Positions 11,716 to 22,453 of a stretch of DNA of 64,000 bases are shown one piece after another. A program made the translations under genes and the position numbers. The stretch is from Platerodrilus igneus (taxonomy: Eukaryota > Arthropoda > Insecta > Coleoptera > Lycidae): NCBI GenBank assembly GCA_036346225.1, contig JARFIW010000999.1:541001-605000 (forward strand), read 5' to 3'. Below the pieces are notes generated by a model, which made no database searches, was not told where the DNA came from, and saw nothing but the letters and a program-made list of their open reading frames with translations. Position 1 is the first letter of the stretch, and the number at the start of each line of letters is the position of its first letter.

Positions 11716-13565
11716 TACGATAGAAAGCAGAAAACTGCATTTATTTAGTAGAAAATTAATAATTCTTATATTATGTAAATAGTAAGTATTCAACACCCTG
11801 TAAATAGAGCATAAGTAGTTTTAAACGACGCAAATGAACACATCTCACAATAATAAGACGCATATTTAGCATAGAAATAGGTAATTCATGCATTAGGTAA
11901 ATAACAAGCATTTAACACCCTGTAGATAAAGCTTTATGAATTTTAAGTAATGCAAGTAACGATATTTTTCAGTAAAAGCACGCGTATTTAGAAGTAAGCA
12001 TAGTTCATGTAATTAAACACGCATTCAAAAGGATTCTAATTAGTTATGACATAATACGGAGATAAGAGATAAAACTTAACAAAGCCTTGTGTAAGTGCGT
12101 AGAAACAATTAACATCTTTGATAAGAAAATGCAGTTCAAGGATGCGTAAATAAATAAACATACACAAAAATCGAAGTTGAAATTACATCATGTATTTTTG
12201 TATAATATGGAAAACGCGATATCTAAACAAACAACGTGTGGTAGATAACGAAGCATCTGTAGCAAACAACCATTACCCAAAAAGTCAAGTATATTACATC
12301 AAAAAACTACTTCAAGGTGTAGGAAATACAAATACCTCATTGGTTAAGATAGCGACGGACTTGTTATAAGCCAAACCCACATCCAAGTGGGATCAACCCA
12401 TATATTAACAGCGAGCAACGATAACAGAGCTCAGTTTTAACTCAACAAGGCCAAGTTGCGTTACTCTGAACCTAAGAGTCACGCGTAATAATATTTTAAT
12501 AGTAAAATTGTATAGTGACAGATAAGTGATACAAATATGAAGAATTATTTTGCCGATTAACGTGAGTAGAATTATGGGTAATTTATGTAAACTAATATAA
12601 TAATAATAGGGCTTCAAATGGGTGTATAATAAATTCAAGTTAAAGATTCTAATTGAGGGTATAATATTTCAAGCGAGTGGATAGATAAAATCCAAAGGGG
12701 TGCATAATCCTGATTCAAGTAAGATGTAATAATTTAAGGCTGATGACAATAATTTCGAAATTCGAGTGAGATATAATAAATCCGAGTGTATGGATAATCT
12801 TAGTTGGTTGATAATATTTCAAATGTGTTCTGAATTGATGTTGGTTGATAATGGATGGCATAATGATTTAAATGCATGGAAAATTGTAATTGATGGTATA
12901 ATATTTGTAAAGCGCCGATAATTTTGATACAATTTTGAGTTGCCAGAATCAATAAAGAAGCACGAAGTAAGCAAAGCAGGTTAGATCTTATTAGTTTTAA
13001 GACATTTTTTCTATTTGAATTTGAATATTGAATTTGCTTAATTAATATAAAAGTGTAACAGAGTCAGCAACAAACTTTGCATACGTTAAAAGTACGTAAT
13101 ATTATAAAGGGGTTTTGAACGTTCCAGGCTTCTTTGATAAAAAAGAGTAGTTTTTGGTGATTTTAGATTGATTGCAAAGCATATGAATTTTGAGATAAAT
13201 AAGACTTATAATATTGATTGATTGAAACGTGTATCTTAATAATTTTCAAAACCTGTACATAATATTTGTTTTCATTATATGGAATTGAATTAACTTCATT
13301 TTATAATTCAAACAAAGAGGTAATCATAAAGGGGTAAAAAGGAAGAAAAATTGATCATCATAACGTTGTGCACTCTGTGTAGAATAATAATAAAAGCTAG
13401 CCGTGGCAGAATAATAAGTAAAATTAGTGAGAGTGAAATTTGATTTGGAAAACAGAGAGGTGGAGTTAAGTAGGAAAACGCCATTAACACCGAGTACGGC
13501 GTTATCATATCAATTTATATTGGACGGCCCAACGTCGGGGCTCGATAGTTCCAGGAATGCTATGG
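11656..13565 (+). mobile_element. (AT)n-bounded module M7
   Basis: About 1.9 kb, the best-preserved member of the M4/M7 family. It contains a duplicated AACACCCTGTARATA block (near 11,795 and 11,915) where M4 has one. A CATATATTAAC TATA-like box near 12,399 is followed 33 bp later by CTCAGT, a good arthropod initiator arrangement. A TTAACGTGAGTAG donor-like site is near 12,560, and 12,600-12,920 is a degenerate GGATAATAATTCAAGT-type repeat tract. The end carries AGCTAGCCGTGGCA (13,397) and GGCCCAACGTCGGGGCTCGA (13,526). The latter resembles an LTR-retrotransposon primer-binding site of the tRNA-Lys type. It is followed within 30 bp by TATGGCAATATAT. Confidence 0.6.
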
Positions 13566-13601
<36 letters not shown>

Positions 13602-13608
13602 ATAATAC

Positions 13609-13686
<78 letters not shown>
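13566..13686. repeat. (TA)n-(TG)n compound microsatellite
   Basis: Alternating TA with an AAAATAATAATAC interruption, then about 60 bp of TG with one GGTGA break. It closes the module chain. Confidence 0.95.
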
Positions 13687-13687
<1 letters not shown>

Positions 13688-14521
13688 GCAGTAATATACT
13701 ATTAAAATAAAATGCCTAGAACCTTTATATAACCATGATTTTTAGTTTTAAATATTAAAACGTAGGCAATTTCGATACATATACCATTATGCGGCAATCG
13801 AAGCGTGAATGTGCAAATATTATTTTAGGAAATTCGATTTGAAGCCTGAGTTGCTTTTTTTTGAAAAGCTTGTTCATAATTTTATTACAACAGTCTACAA
13901 CATAGTGGTTGTTTGAAGAATCGTTTGAATGCAGAAAAGGTATACGTTTTTGAGCTAACATAAAATAAGGGTAAAGCTGAACCCAATAAATCATTCCTGG
14001 GAGTTTAGCATTTAAATATTATATCAAAGTAGCTTTCCTTTCTGCTCGTATATAAAGGTTGTCTACTGAAATATAGAAATATAGTTTTGGGTTATATTAT
14101 ATTTAACAGAGCGTTTTACTTGCTTGTGAAAGACAGGGTTTTATAAGTAGATTACGTCTATTTATCACAAATTAATGAAGTTTCTGTCAATGGGGTTTTC
14201 AATGGATATATAATCGTTGTTTCTTGAAAGTAGAGAGATATAGAAGACTCTGAAAAATAAGTACTCCTACTCACAACTACTAAATATAAATTATCTTTTT
14301 ATTTATTCCTTTATGCATAAAATCATTGGGTGCAATCTGATATTCTAAAGCGGCAGCTATTAATATATTAAATCTGCTTCAAAATTTAATTTAAAGACAG
14401 GTAGTCAAAAGTTAGATTAATTTAAATTAGTTGCACTACTGCGTAAATTATAACTGTTAGTATATCTACCTCATATCAATGGTTAGTAACCCAACCATAG
14501 TTCATATCCAAACTAATATAT
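13687..14521. other. Unassigned AT-rich DNA
   Basis: I see no gene or repeat I can name. A 79-codon minus-strand frame (13,755-13,994) has no recognisable domain and looks like chance. Confidence 0.4.
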
Positions 14522-15131
14522 TGTAACGTCGCACCGTTTGGTCTACCTTTGTAGGGAATGATATGTCGAAACATGAACGAGGCATCTTACACAAAGTATG
14601 ATTGATGGGCACCTGCGGCACTACGACTTTCAGATAGACTTGATTAACTGCTTACAAGGACTTTATTATCCATACAATCGCAAACTCCTGAAATGTTATT
14701 TACATCATTTCTGGTACATTCTCGAAATAAGCTAGAATAATTGAATAAGGTATAAATTGCCGTTCAATTCTAATTGAAACTTTGATTACAATATTACGCT
14801 TTTATTCGAGCTATAAAGTCGTGATATAAATTATTTGTACATACTGTTAATATAAATTACTCTATGTGCTCTAAATTATGATAGTGGTCTATATAAAAAT
14901 ATTATAGTAATCGATATAGATTAATTACAATACATTGATATAAGTTAGTTATAGTGCTTTGCTAGTAAGTAATTAAGAAGATAATATAGTAGTTGTAAAA
15001 AGTTAATAATTGGAAATAAATTGTTGGGAGTGCTTTTGAATTCCACCATAGCTACGAGTAGCTGAAAAGGCTTGTGTAATCAGCTGATAATAAAGAACTA
15101 ATGTTGTTGTGCAAATACAGTTTTTGTAACA
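14522..15131 (+). mobile_element. LTR-like TG...CA repeat, copy 1 (diverged)
   Basis: About 610 bp starting TGTAACGTCGCACC and ending TTTTTGTAACA. It aligns along its length with the copy at 15,748: the CAAAGTATGATTGATGGG block, ATAAATTGCCGTT, a long ATAAATTA-rich middle, GGAAATAAATTGTTG, TAGCTACGAG and AATAAAGAACTAATGTTGTTGTG. The AATAAA just before the end suggests a polyadenylation signal in an LTR. I see no matching target duplication and no internal coding region. Confidence 0.55.
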
Positions 15132-15747
15132 ATGTGATCTTGTGATTGCAAACTCCAACTACGGTAGCTCATAATATTTAATTTCAAAGTTGAAATTTTT
15201 TAATTCTTATTTTGAAGTTTTGTTAAAATAAACTATATGTCTATTTCCTAAGTTAACGTAAGATGTAGAGAATTCATATGAATAAAACAGGAAAAAAATC
15301 TTTTAACGAGTTCAGGCAGTGTGCTGTGACCTCGAAACCCCTTTCTAGCACCTGTATTTTGTGGAAAATCATACCTAAGAAGCCACACCTTAACCACCAG
15401 TCACAGAATTTCAAACGTAAGTTCAAGAGTCCACTTCCTTACGAACTCAGTAAATAAAACACGTGTAAGGCTCAAAGGACAGAATTTTCTAGTACACTTG
15501 TTCAAAAATAATAATTAAAAAAATTAAATTTTTACAGTTGGAATCAAACAAGATTCAACTTACACTTAAAAATATTTTGTTCCCCTTTTTACTAAAGTAT
15601 GACACCTCACACAGAGTTTGAGCATACCCTAACGACCGTTCTTTTACTCCTTTCTTCTTTTAAGTATTTCCTTTATACTACAATACGTGTACATTTCTCT
15701 TGATTACATCATTAATTAAGTTTTGAAATGAACAAATATTATGTACT
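15132..15747. other. Interval between two LTR-like repeats
   Basis: 616 bp between two direct copies of the LTR-like repeat. It could be the remnant interior of one element, but no primer-binding site, polypurine tract or coding frame is visible. Nothing else is recognised here. Confidence 0.35.
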
Positions 15748-16352
15748 TGTAGCGCCGATCGGTCTTCCTTCGACCAGAATAAGTATATTAAAACGTACAC
15801 AAAGCACCTGCACACAAAAGATAATTGGTGGGCACCCTGTGGCATGACATCTTCAAATGGAGTTGATTGACACGCACAAGGGTTTTGCATTTAACAGTTA
15901 TTATAATTACAATAGGAAATCTCAAAAATGCTATTTGCATAATTTCTGGTATGTTCTCGAACTATTAAAATGTAAATAAATTGCCGTTGTAAATATTGGA
16001 AGTCAGTTCTGATTGAAGCTTTGATTACAATATGTTCTAGTTTTAACTTTGGAAGATGTGATATAAATGATTGTTGATATAAATTACTCTATGCGATATG
16101 AATTACTGTAGTGATTATATAAATTAATAATTAGTGCTAAGATAGTTAATTATAGTATTTTGTTAGTAAGTAATTTAGAAAATAGCACCGTAGTGGTAAG
16201 AAGATAACACTTGTACTGTTAGCGATTAGTTGGAAATAAATCGTTGTAAGTGCTTTTAGCACATTCCATTGTAACTACGAACTGTTGCAAAAGCATGTAT
16301 AACCGTTTCAAAATAAAGCACTGTTGTTTGTACAAATAGAATGTTCGTTACA
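15748..16352 (+). mobile_element. LTR-like TG...CA repeat, copy 2 (solo LTR candidate)
   Basis: 605 bp running from TGTAGCGCCGATCGG to ATGTTCGTTACA. It is the clearest member of a family with six copies in the window (14.5, 15.7, 23.4, 32.0, 38.3 and 46.2 kb). Diagnostic blocks are GGTCTNCCNNNGACCAGAATAA, ATAAATTGCCGTT, GCGATTAGTTGGAAATAAAT and AATAAAGCACTGTTGTTTG near the 3' end. TG/CA ends and a terminal AATAAA fit an LTR. The flanking 5-bp words (GTACT and TTATT) do not match, so an intact target duplication is not supported. Confidence 0.65.
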
Positions 16353-16745
16353 TTATTCAATAAGGATAATAAAAAAATACCCTATCTACAATACGTTCCA
16401 ATAATAAGCAAATTTGTGATACTTTAAAAATTATTTTAAATATACAAGGTGTGTACTACTAAACTCTTTTATAACATGAAATTTGGTCAACAGCGCACAA
16501 AACTTATCAGCCATTCTAACCTTTAAATTCTTCTGTCCAGAAAGAAACTCTTTGTTTCATCACTCTGGCAATTTAAGCTCGTCCTGGTTTTCTAAAATTT
16601 TCAAATAGAACATCCAGCCACCTTTCGATAGCCACCAGAATTGTGCCAAAAGGCTTCGATAAATATCCAAAACACACAGTATTTGTATTTTAAATTATCG
16701 TAATTATATTTAAAATTAGGGATGAACCTAGAAGTAGTGTTTGCA
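16353..16745. other. Unassigned AT-rich DNA
   Basis: No gene, repeat copy or RNA recognised. Confidence 0.4.
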
Positions 16746-17926
16746 AATACGTTTTGAAAGTAGCATTTGCAATTAGTATTTGAAAGTAATATCTGAAAGT
16801 AATATTTGAAGGTAATATTTGAAGCCCTGAAAACAATATTACTCAAATCTGTAGCACTCGCGCATTGCTTGAGCAAACATTAGGTAATAGAAAATAATTA
16901 AGGAAACTTTAGTGTGTTGAATGAGCTCTTAGTACAAAAATATCCAGGAAGTTTTATAGAAGCTTGGGTGGTTTACATTTAATAACATGATTATTTTAAT
17001 ATAATATTAAATTAGGACACAGAAATAAATAGAAAAGCACTATATATACTCAGTATTAATTTAGAACAATAACCTGATTTCGATAACTAACCATCATAAG
17101 AAAGCCATAACTGTAACCCCAACCGTAATCCTAATCCTAACCCTGACCCTAACCCTAACCATAATCATAACAATAACCCTAACCACATCCCTAACCATAA
17201 CCATGACCGTGACCGTGACCATGATCGTGACGAAAACCATGACCACAACGATTATCATTACCATGACCATTACCATGACCGATACCATGACCATTGCCAT
17301 GCCAATTACCATGACCATTACCCTGACCGTTACCATGACTGTTACCATGACTGTTACCATGACCATTACCATGACCGTTACCATGGCCATTACCATGACC
17401 ATTACCATGACCATTACCATGACCATTACCATGTCATTACCATGGCCATTACCATGGCCATTACCATCATTACCGTGCCCATGGCCATGACCGTGACCAT
17501 GACAATGACCATGACTATGACCATGATCATGAGACCATTGCCATGGCCACGGCCATGACCATGACCATGCCCTTGGCCATGACCATGGCCCTGACAATGA
17601 CCTTGGCTCTGACCATGAGCATGATCATTAAAATGGCCATGACCATGACCATAACCATAATCATTCCCATAACCATAGTCATATTCATATCCATATCCAT
17701 AACCATATCCATAAACTCATTAATTTACATCAATAACATTAGACGTTGACGCGGACAGAACGTTATTGAACTCGAAAATCGAACACTTTAAATACATAGA
17801 CATGTCCATGTCCATGACCATAACCATAAGCATAGCCGTATAATAACCATGACCATGACAATGGCCTTGACCATGACCATGATCCTGACCATGACCCTAG
17901 CCATGACCATGATCATGACCATGAAA
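16746..17926. repeat. Hexamer-rich duplicated block, unit 1
   Basis: About 1.18 kb made of four parts. The first is a non-repetitive lead that starts with imperfect GAAAGTARTATTTG repeats and includes CTCGCGCATTGCTTGAGC. The second is about 610 bp of degenerate CCATGA/CCATAA/CCGTGA hexamers (17,100-17,710). The third is a conserved 73-bp segment containing GACAGAACGTTATTGAACTC (17,711-17,783). The fourth is a second hexamer stretch (17,796-17,926). The same order recurs in unit 2 with clear divergence, so this is a tandem segmental duplication. Confidence 0.85.
17100..17710. repeat. Degenerate CCATGA-type hexamer array
   Basis: Period 6, so frames stay open on both strands and translate as (MT)n, (MV)n or (HG)n. 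This produces a 167-codon minus-strand frame (17,094-17,597) and a 95-codon plus-strand frame (17,203-17,490). The left edge is a graded series (CCTAATCC, CCTAACCC, CCTGACCC) that passes through telomere-like CCCTAACCCTAACC near 17,146. The compositionally simple dipeptide frames are best explained as repeat artefacts rather than genes. Confidence 0.9.
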
Positions 17927-18993
17927 GTAGTATTTGAAGGTAATATTTGAAGCCCTGAAAACTAATTTAATATTATTCAAACCTGTAACGCTCGCGCATT
18001 GCTTGAGCAAACATAAAGTAATAGAAAATAATTAAGGAAACTTTAGTAACTTGAATGAGCTTTTAGTACAAAAATATCAGGAAAGTTCTATAGAAGCTTG
18101 GATGGTTTACATTTAATAACATGATTATTTCATTATAATATTAAATTAGGACACAGAAATAAATAGAAAAGCACTATACATGCTCCTATTAATTTAGAAC
18201 AATACCCAGATTTCGATAAATAACCATCATAAGAAAGCCATAACTGTAACCTCAACCGTAGTCCTAACCCAAACCCTGACCCTAATCCTAACCCTAACCA
18301 TAATCATAACCATAGCCCTAACCACAGCCCTAACCATCACCATGACCATGATCGTGACCATGATTGTGACAATGACCGTGACCATAACCATAACCATAAC
18401 AATTACCATTACCATGACCATTTCCATGTCCATGGCCATGACCATTAGCATGGTCATGATCATGACCGTGAGACAATGGCCATGAACACGACCATGACCA
18501 AGGCAATGACCCTGATCTTGACCCTGGCAATGACCGTGGCCCTGACCTGATCATGAACATGACCATGACCGTGCACATGACCATCGCACTGACCATAACC
18601 ATAACCATAACCATAACCATAGTCGTAGCCATATACATAACCATACCCATAACCATGACTATAACCAAAACCATAAACATAAACTCATTAATTTACATGA
18701 ATTACATTAAACGTTGACGCAGACAGAACGTTATTGAACTCGAAAATCAAACTGTTTGAACACACATGACCATGGTCATGACCATGGCCATGGCCATAAT
18801 CATAACCATACCCATAACCATAACAATAGCCAGTCATAGCCATAACCATGAGCATAACCATAACCATAACTATAACCAAGACCATGACCATGACCATGAC
18901 CATAACCATAGCCAAAACCTCATTAATTTACTTCTATAACATCAGACATTAACGCGGACAGAACGTTATTGACCTCGAAAATCGAACGGTTTA
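17927..18993. repeat. Hexamer-rich duplicated block, unit 2 plus extra 73-bp segment
   Basis: Repeats the plan of unit 1: lead 17,927-18,236; hexamers 18,237-18,680; conserved 73-bp segment 18,681-18,754; hexamers 18,762-18,915. A third copy of the 73-bp segment (18,918-18,993, with GACAGAACGTTATTGACCTC) ends the array. The hexamer tract is about 165 bp shorter than in unit 1. Frames of 78, 116 and 75 codons on the minus strand are again period-6 artefacts. Confidence 0.85.
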
Positions 18994-19119
18994 CACAAAG
19001 TGTGAAAACGAAATTTTTAAGGAAAAGAGATTGAATGTTGGTATAGACCGCAGGCTATAGGCCCTTGATGGGAAACCCACAACAAATTGTTTTGAGCTTT
19101 GCTGAATAATTAAACCAAA

Positions 19120-19345
19120 AACTCAAGCACGCGTGTAAGCGTAAAATTTAAATCACATGGGTGGTGCATTAATTAAAAAAATTATGTAACGAAAAAGTGA
19201 TAAGCGGGATTTTACTCCGCAACAAAATGTTTGAAATTAAATAGCTGGAATTGGAGGGCATAACGTGTCGAGGAAGTAAAAGGTAAATTAGTGAAGTTAA
19301 ACTTTTACTCCCGATTCGAACACTACACCGTCGGTGATTTTTATC
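19120..19345 (+). repeat. Dispersed repeat S, copy 1
   Basis: Ordered similarity to 60,040-60,245: CACGCGTGTAA, GTGGTGCATTAA, an AATGTTTGAAATTAAATAGC block and GTGAAGTTAAAC. About 220 bp, diverged, class unknown. Confidence 0.5.
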
Positions 19346-19482
19346 CCGACAGCATACTATTACTGTATCATTACATAACCAGTGATTTGTATCCTGGTGG
19401 CACAAAATCATTTTATTTTTTACACGTTCAGTAATTGCATTCTGACCCCATCTTACTCGCTTACATCTGGAAATTCAGAACA

Positions 19483-19528
19483 CACACATACACACATACA
19501 CACACAACACACACACACACACACACAC
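19483..19528. repeat. (AC)n microsatellite
   Basis: ACACACATACACACATACACAC and following AC repeats with a few T interruptions, about 46 bp. Confidence 0.9.
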
Positions 19529-19918
19529 CTTCCCCCGACGAGAGCCAGTCAGGTATTGCCAGAGGATCCACGTCGTTCTATAATAAGCCGTGGAAGCACC
19601 AGCTCCGCCACAATCGCTGACAGTCACTTCCTGACTACCTGTATCTTTTTTGTCGAGATTGATTGTTGAAATTTGTATTATTAAATTCTCGATGGATTTG
19701 TCGGTGTGTTAAATGATGTAAATTTGGGCTGTGTTGGTATTGGTCTCATGGCCTGCATAGTTTTAATTGGTTCATACTTTTTGTTAATATTTGGATTGTA
19801 AAGTCGATTCCTATAATAGATTACGTTTTCCTTTTCTATAATTAAGTTTATAGCCTCCTCTAAGTTTTGGAAATTGCTAAATTTTATTTTGTCCGATAAC
19901 AGCTCGGGTAACGCGTTT

Positions 19919-20353
19919 TTATGTGTCTAAAGCCATTTCGTCGTACATTTTAGTTTTAATTAAACGTACCCTAGGGTCCGATTCTTCTAATTTCAATTTG
20001 TTTAGAATTAAAATCACGTCTTGACATCGCATACCAAATTGATATAGTAATTGATTATTTTCGATTCTTAGATTCAATAAGTTCCTAATAACGCTTTTTA
20101 TATTGCGCTGGTCGCCTAAATACGTAATCATCTTTTTATAGTCCTCCCAGTCCATTAGGTCCTCCTTACTTGCCATTAAGGTCAAAACTCCGCCCGTTAG
20201 CTTTCTCAGGATCAATCTTAAAAGCCACATACTCCAGTCAATGTCACTCTTCAGAAATGTTTCACACGCGATAATGAATATCCCTAACAACGCTTGATTA
20301 CCATCGTTCATTGGAATTGAATCTAAATATAACCTTAAGTTTTCAGAATTCAT
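19919..20353 (-). pseudogene. gag: Gypsy-type Gag, N-terminal part
   Basis: A 144-codon frame beginning MNSENLRLYLDSIP and including MITYLGDQRNIKSVI and LYQFGMRCQDV. These match the conserved N-terminal half of insect Ty3/gypsy Gag, where a 'GDQR' stretch precedes 'FGMRCQD'. Such Gag is a structural protein that assembles virus-like particles. The frame stops at about residue 144. The expected downstream portion continues on the same strand to about 19,660 in shifted frames (compare 53,830-54,110 in copy 2), so this is a broken copy. The ATG at 20,353 sits at the same place as the ATG of copy 2 (54,556), which supports this start. Confidence 0.85.
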
Positions 20354-20638
20354 CTTTATAAATTATTTATTCTCTGGTACGTCAGTCAAATTTGTACTAA
20401 TACTATTTAAAGGATCACTTACTGTTACTTGTATTGTGTGTAATTATAAACTTTTGTTATAATTACATTCATTTCAGACTTTTGCCGAATAATTTTTTCA
20501 TTAATAATTGTTGCAGTAATAACTTGTGCATAAAATGTGTATAATTATAAATCTCATCAAGTTCAGACTTTTGCTGAATAAATTATTTCAGTAGTAATTG
20601 TAATAATAAATTGAACATAAATTCTCTCGTTTCAAGTC

Positions 20639-21667
20639 TTACTTGCTAATTTTTCTTAATGTTCTCTGGGAATGAAACCACTCATAGTTTTTAAAATCTA
20701 TTTTATTTACGTTTTGATCCATGACCTAGGATCGTTGTCAAAATAATAAAAACTTCAAGTTTGACATTTATGACATAAATTGAAGGTGACTTTGATTTAT
20801 TGATGTTCGAAATATTTGGTTTGAGTACACTAAGCAAAAATTTTTAAAGTTTAAAAGAATGATTGCCTTCAATTTGTGTTACGGCCTGGGACCGATTTGT
20901 TTTAGGTAGCCAATACGCTTAACGTGAAATCACCTGATAAATTTTGGTGAATTTTATATAAATTCAATAATTTTGAAAAAAAAATTTTAACATGTTTCTA
21001 TTTATACAATTGAGAGGATGGTTATTAAAGAAGTGTGCGATTGCGTTACCGTAAGGCATAAGCAGTCGTTTTTTTATATTTATTTTGAGGGGGGAAAAAT
21101 CATTATGATTTAGGCTACCTCTTTGGTAGATTTTAACATGGTTCTGAGGCGACCCTATGGTGGGTTTACACTTGTCAGATACCAATACTGTTGAACGGAT
21201 ATTGTATATGGTTTTGAGGTAACCCTATTGCGGGTTCACACTTGTCAGATACTAATGCTGTTTTACAGGGGTTGTTGATATGCTTATTGTTATGTAATTA
21301 GTTATTGAATTTATATAAAATATAAAAATTAATCAGGTGATTTCACGTTAAGCGTATTGGCTACCTAAAACAAATCGGTCCCAGGCCGTAACACAAATTG
21401 AAGGCAATCAGTCTTTTAAACTTTAAAAATTTTTGCTTAGTGTACTCAAACCAAATATTTCGAACATCAATAACCCAAAGCCAACTTCAATTTATGTCAT
21501 AAATGTCAAACTTGAAGTTTTTATTATTTTGACAACGATCCTAGGTCATGGATCGAAACGTAAATAAAGATGATTTTAAAAACTATGAGTGGTTTCATTC
21601 CCAAAGAAGATTAAGAAGAATGCTAAACAAACCACAACAAACATACAGGGAGTATTTACTTGCTAAT
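20639..21667. mobile_element. Foldback element inserted in gypsy copy 1
   Basis: Arms at about 20,651-20,938 and 21,333-21,640 are near-perfect inverted copies. Left AATGAAACCACTCATAG pairs with right CTATGAGTGGTTTCATT, and the inner ends are CACGTTAAGCG-type complements. The whole is flanked by TTACTTGCTAAT at 20,639-20,650 and 21,656-21,667, a 12-bp target duplication. The loop of about 390 bp carries no transposase. It contains two 70-bp tandem copies starting ATGGTTYTGAGG (21,138 and 21,208). The right arm extends about 40 bp further (ACAAACATACAGGGAG) than the left, so the left end may be trimmed. A related arm fragment occurs at 43,955-44,042. Confidence 0.85.
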
Positions 21668-21739
21668 ATCAATATGCAATTGAAAAAAATGGTAAAAAAA
21701 AATGAACTATAGGTACTCACAATAATTTGATTGCCAGTT

Positions 21740-22033
21740 CTATTAGCCTTGCTTCTGTATTGGATTCGGTTGATTCTGCACTTCGTCGAATTTTTGTGTT
21801 CTTTGTTCCAGTTAAGAATTGAAATTCACGGTCACCAGTTCTTCGATTTTGAAATTGCTAGTGCCCTTCTGGAATGCATTCCGACTGCGCCAGATAGGTT
21901 TTGCGCCTTTGGGAGCTTCTTTTGAAAAAGTTTTGTCGCCAAACTCTTCTATTAAATTTATTTTTAATTGTATAATTACAAGAAACAACTTATTTCTGTT
22001 ACAACAATTCAGACGTTTATATTCATTAAACAT
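21740..22033 (-). pseudogene. Leader open frame upstream of gag, copy 1
   Basis: A 73-codon frame beginning MFNEYKRLN, with KPIWRSRNAFQKGT and KIEELVTVNFNS. It aligns with the 89-codon leader frame of copy 2 (54,927-55,196) and, past an in-frame stop after NFNS, continues with matching residues (LEQ, FDEVQNQPNPIQK). Position between LTR and gag and conservation between copies suggest a real short protein of the element, but I do not recognise a family. Confidence 0.5.
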
Positions 22034-22085
22034 TACGTATTTAAAATTGCCAAAAATATTTGACGTTAATAAATCAATAATTAAT

Positions 22086-22453
22086 AATTAAAAATTACGG
22101 TGAGTAGCTCGAACCATCAACAATGTTAAAGTTATGAAGTTCGAAGATTGACTAACCATCGGGGGCTCCTCACAGTATTTATGAAATCTCTGCTCTCGCA
22201 TCATCTCGTGGGAAAATGCAGATCTCACCGTCTGCTACTTCTTGTGATTTTAATTATGACTGCTTTATTTGCAGTTCATTGTTTCTGCACTTGCAGTATC
22301 AGGTTGCGTCTGGAATACAAAGTAGTTGCTTGCGTTCTCATGTCTGATATGAACTTTGATTAACCTTTAATATTATAACCTTCAATTAATACATACCAAA
22401 ACATGATAAATGCGTTTAAATTTATATACATTTTAATATGGGGGATATATAAC
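22086..22453 (-). repeat. LTR of gypsy-type copy 1
   Basis: About 370 bp. On the minus strand it begins AGTTATATATCCCCC and contains TTGTATTCCAGACGCAACCTGATACTGCA-type sequence. It ends near GAGCTACTCACC. Matches the LTRs at 55,243-55,634 and 63,757-64,000. The AGTTA start resembles LTRs of the gypsy group. The exact 3' end and primer-binding site are not clear. Confidence 0.65.

Larger units (their letters stand above)
19660..22453 (-). mobile_element. Ty3/gypsy-type retrotransposon copy 1 (decayed, interrupted)
   Basis: Read on the minus strand: an LTR (22,453 to about 22,086), a leader with a short frame (about 22,033-21,740), then gag (20,353 to about 19,660), where similarity to the copy at 52.8-55.6 kb stops. 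Pol and a second LTR are missing. A foldback element of about 1 kb sits between leader and gag and is flanked by the 12-bp duplication TTACTTGCTAAT. Comparison with copy 2, which has no insertion at this point, shows the element was interrupted after it had inserted. Confidence 0.8.

Noticed and set aside
17130..17175. Telomere-like CCCTAACCCTAACC
   Set aside because: Only two or three perfect units, embedded in a degenerate hexamer series. There is no evidence of a chromosome end or an interstitial telomere array.
17094..18915. Open frames of up to 167 codons with (MV)n, (MT)n or (HG)n
   Set aside because: They follow from a six-base repeat and are open on both strands. Composition is not protein-like and there is no start context or domain.
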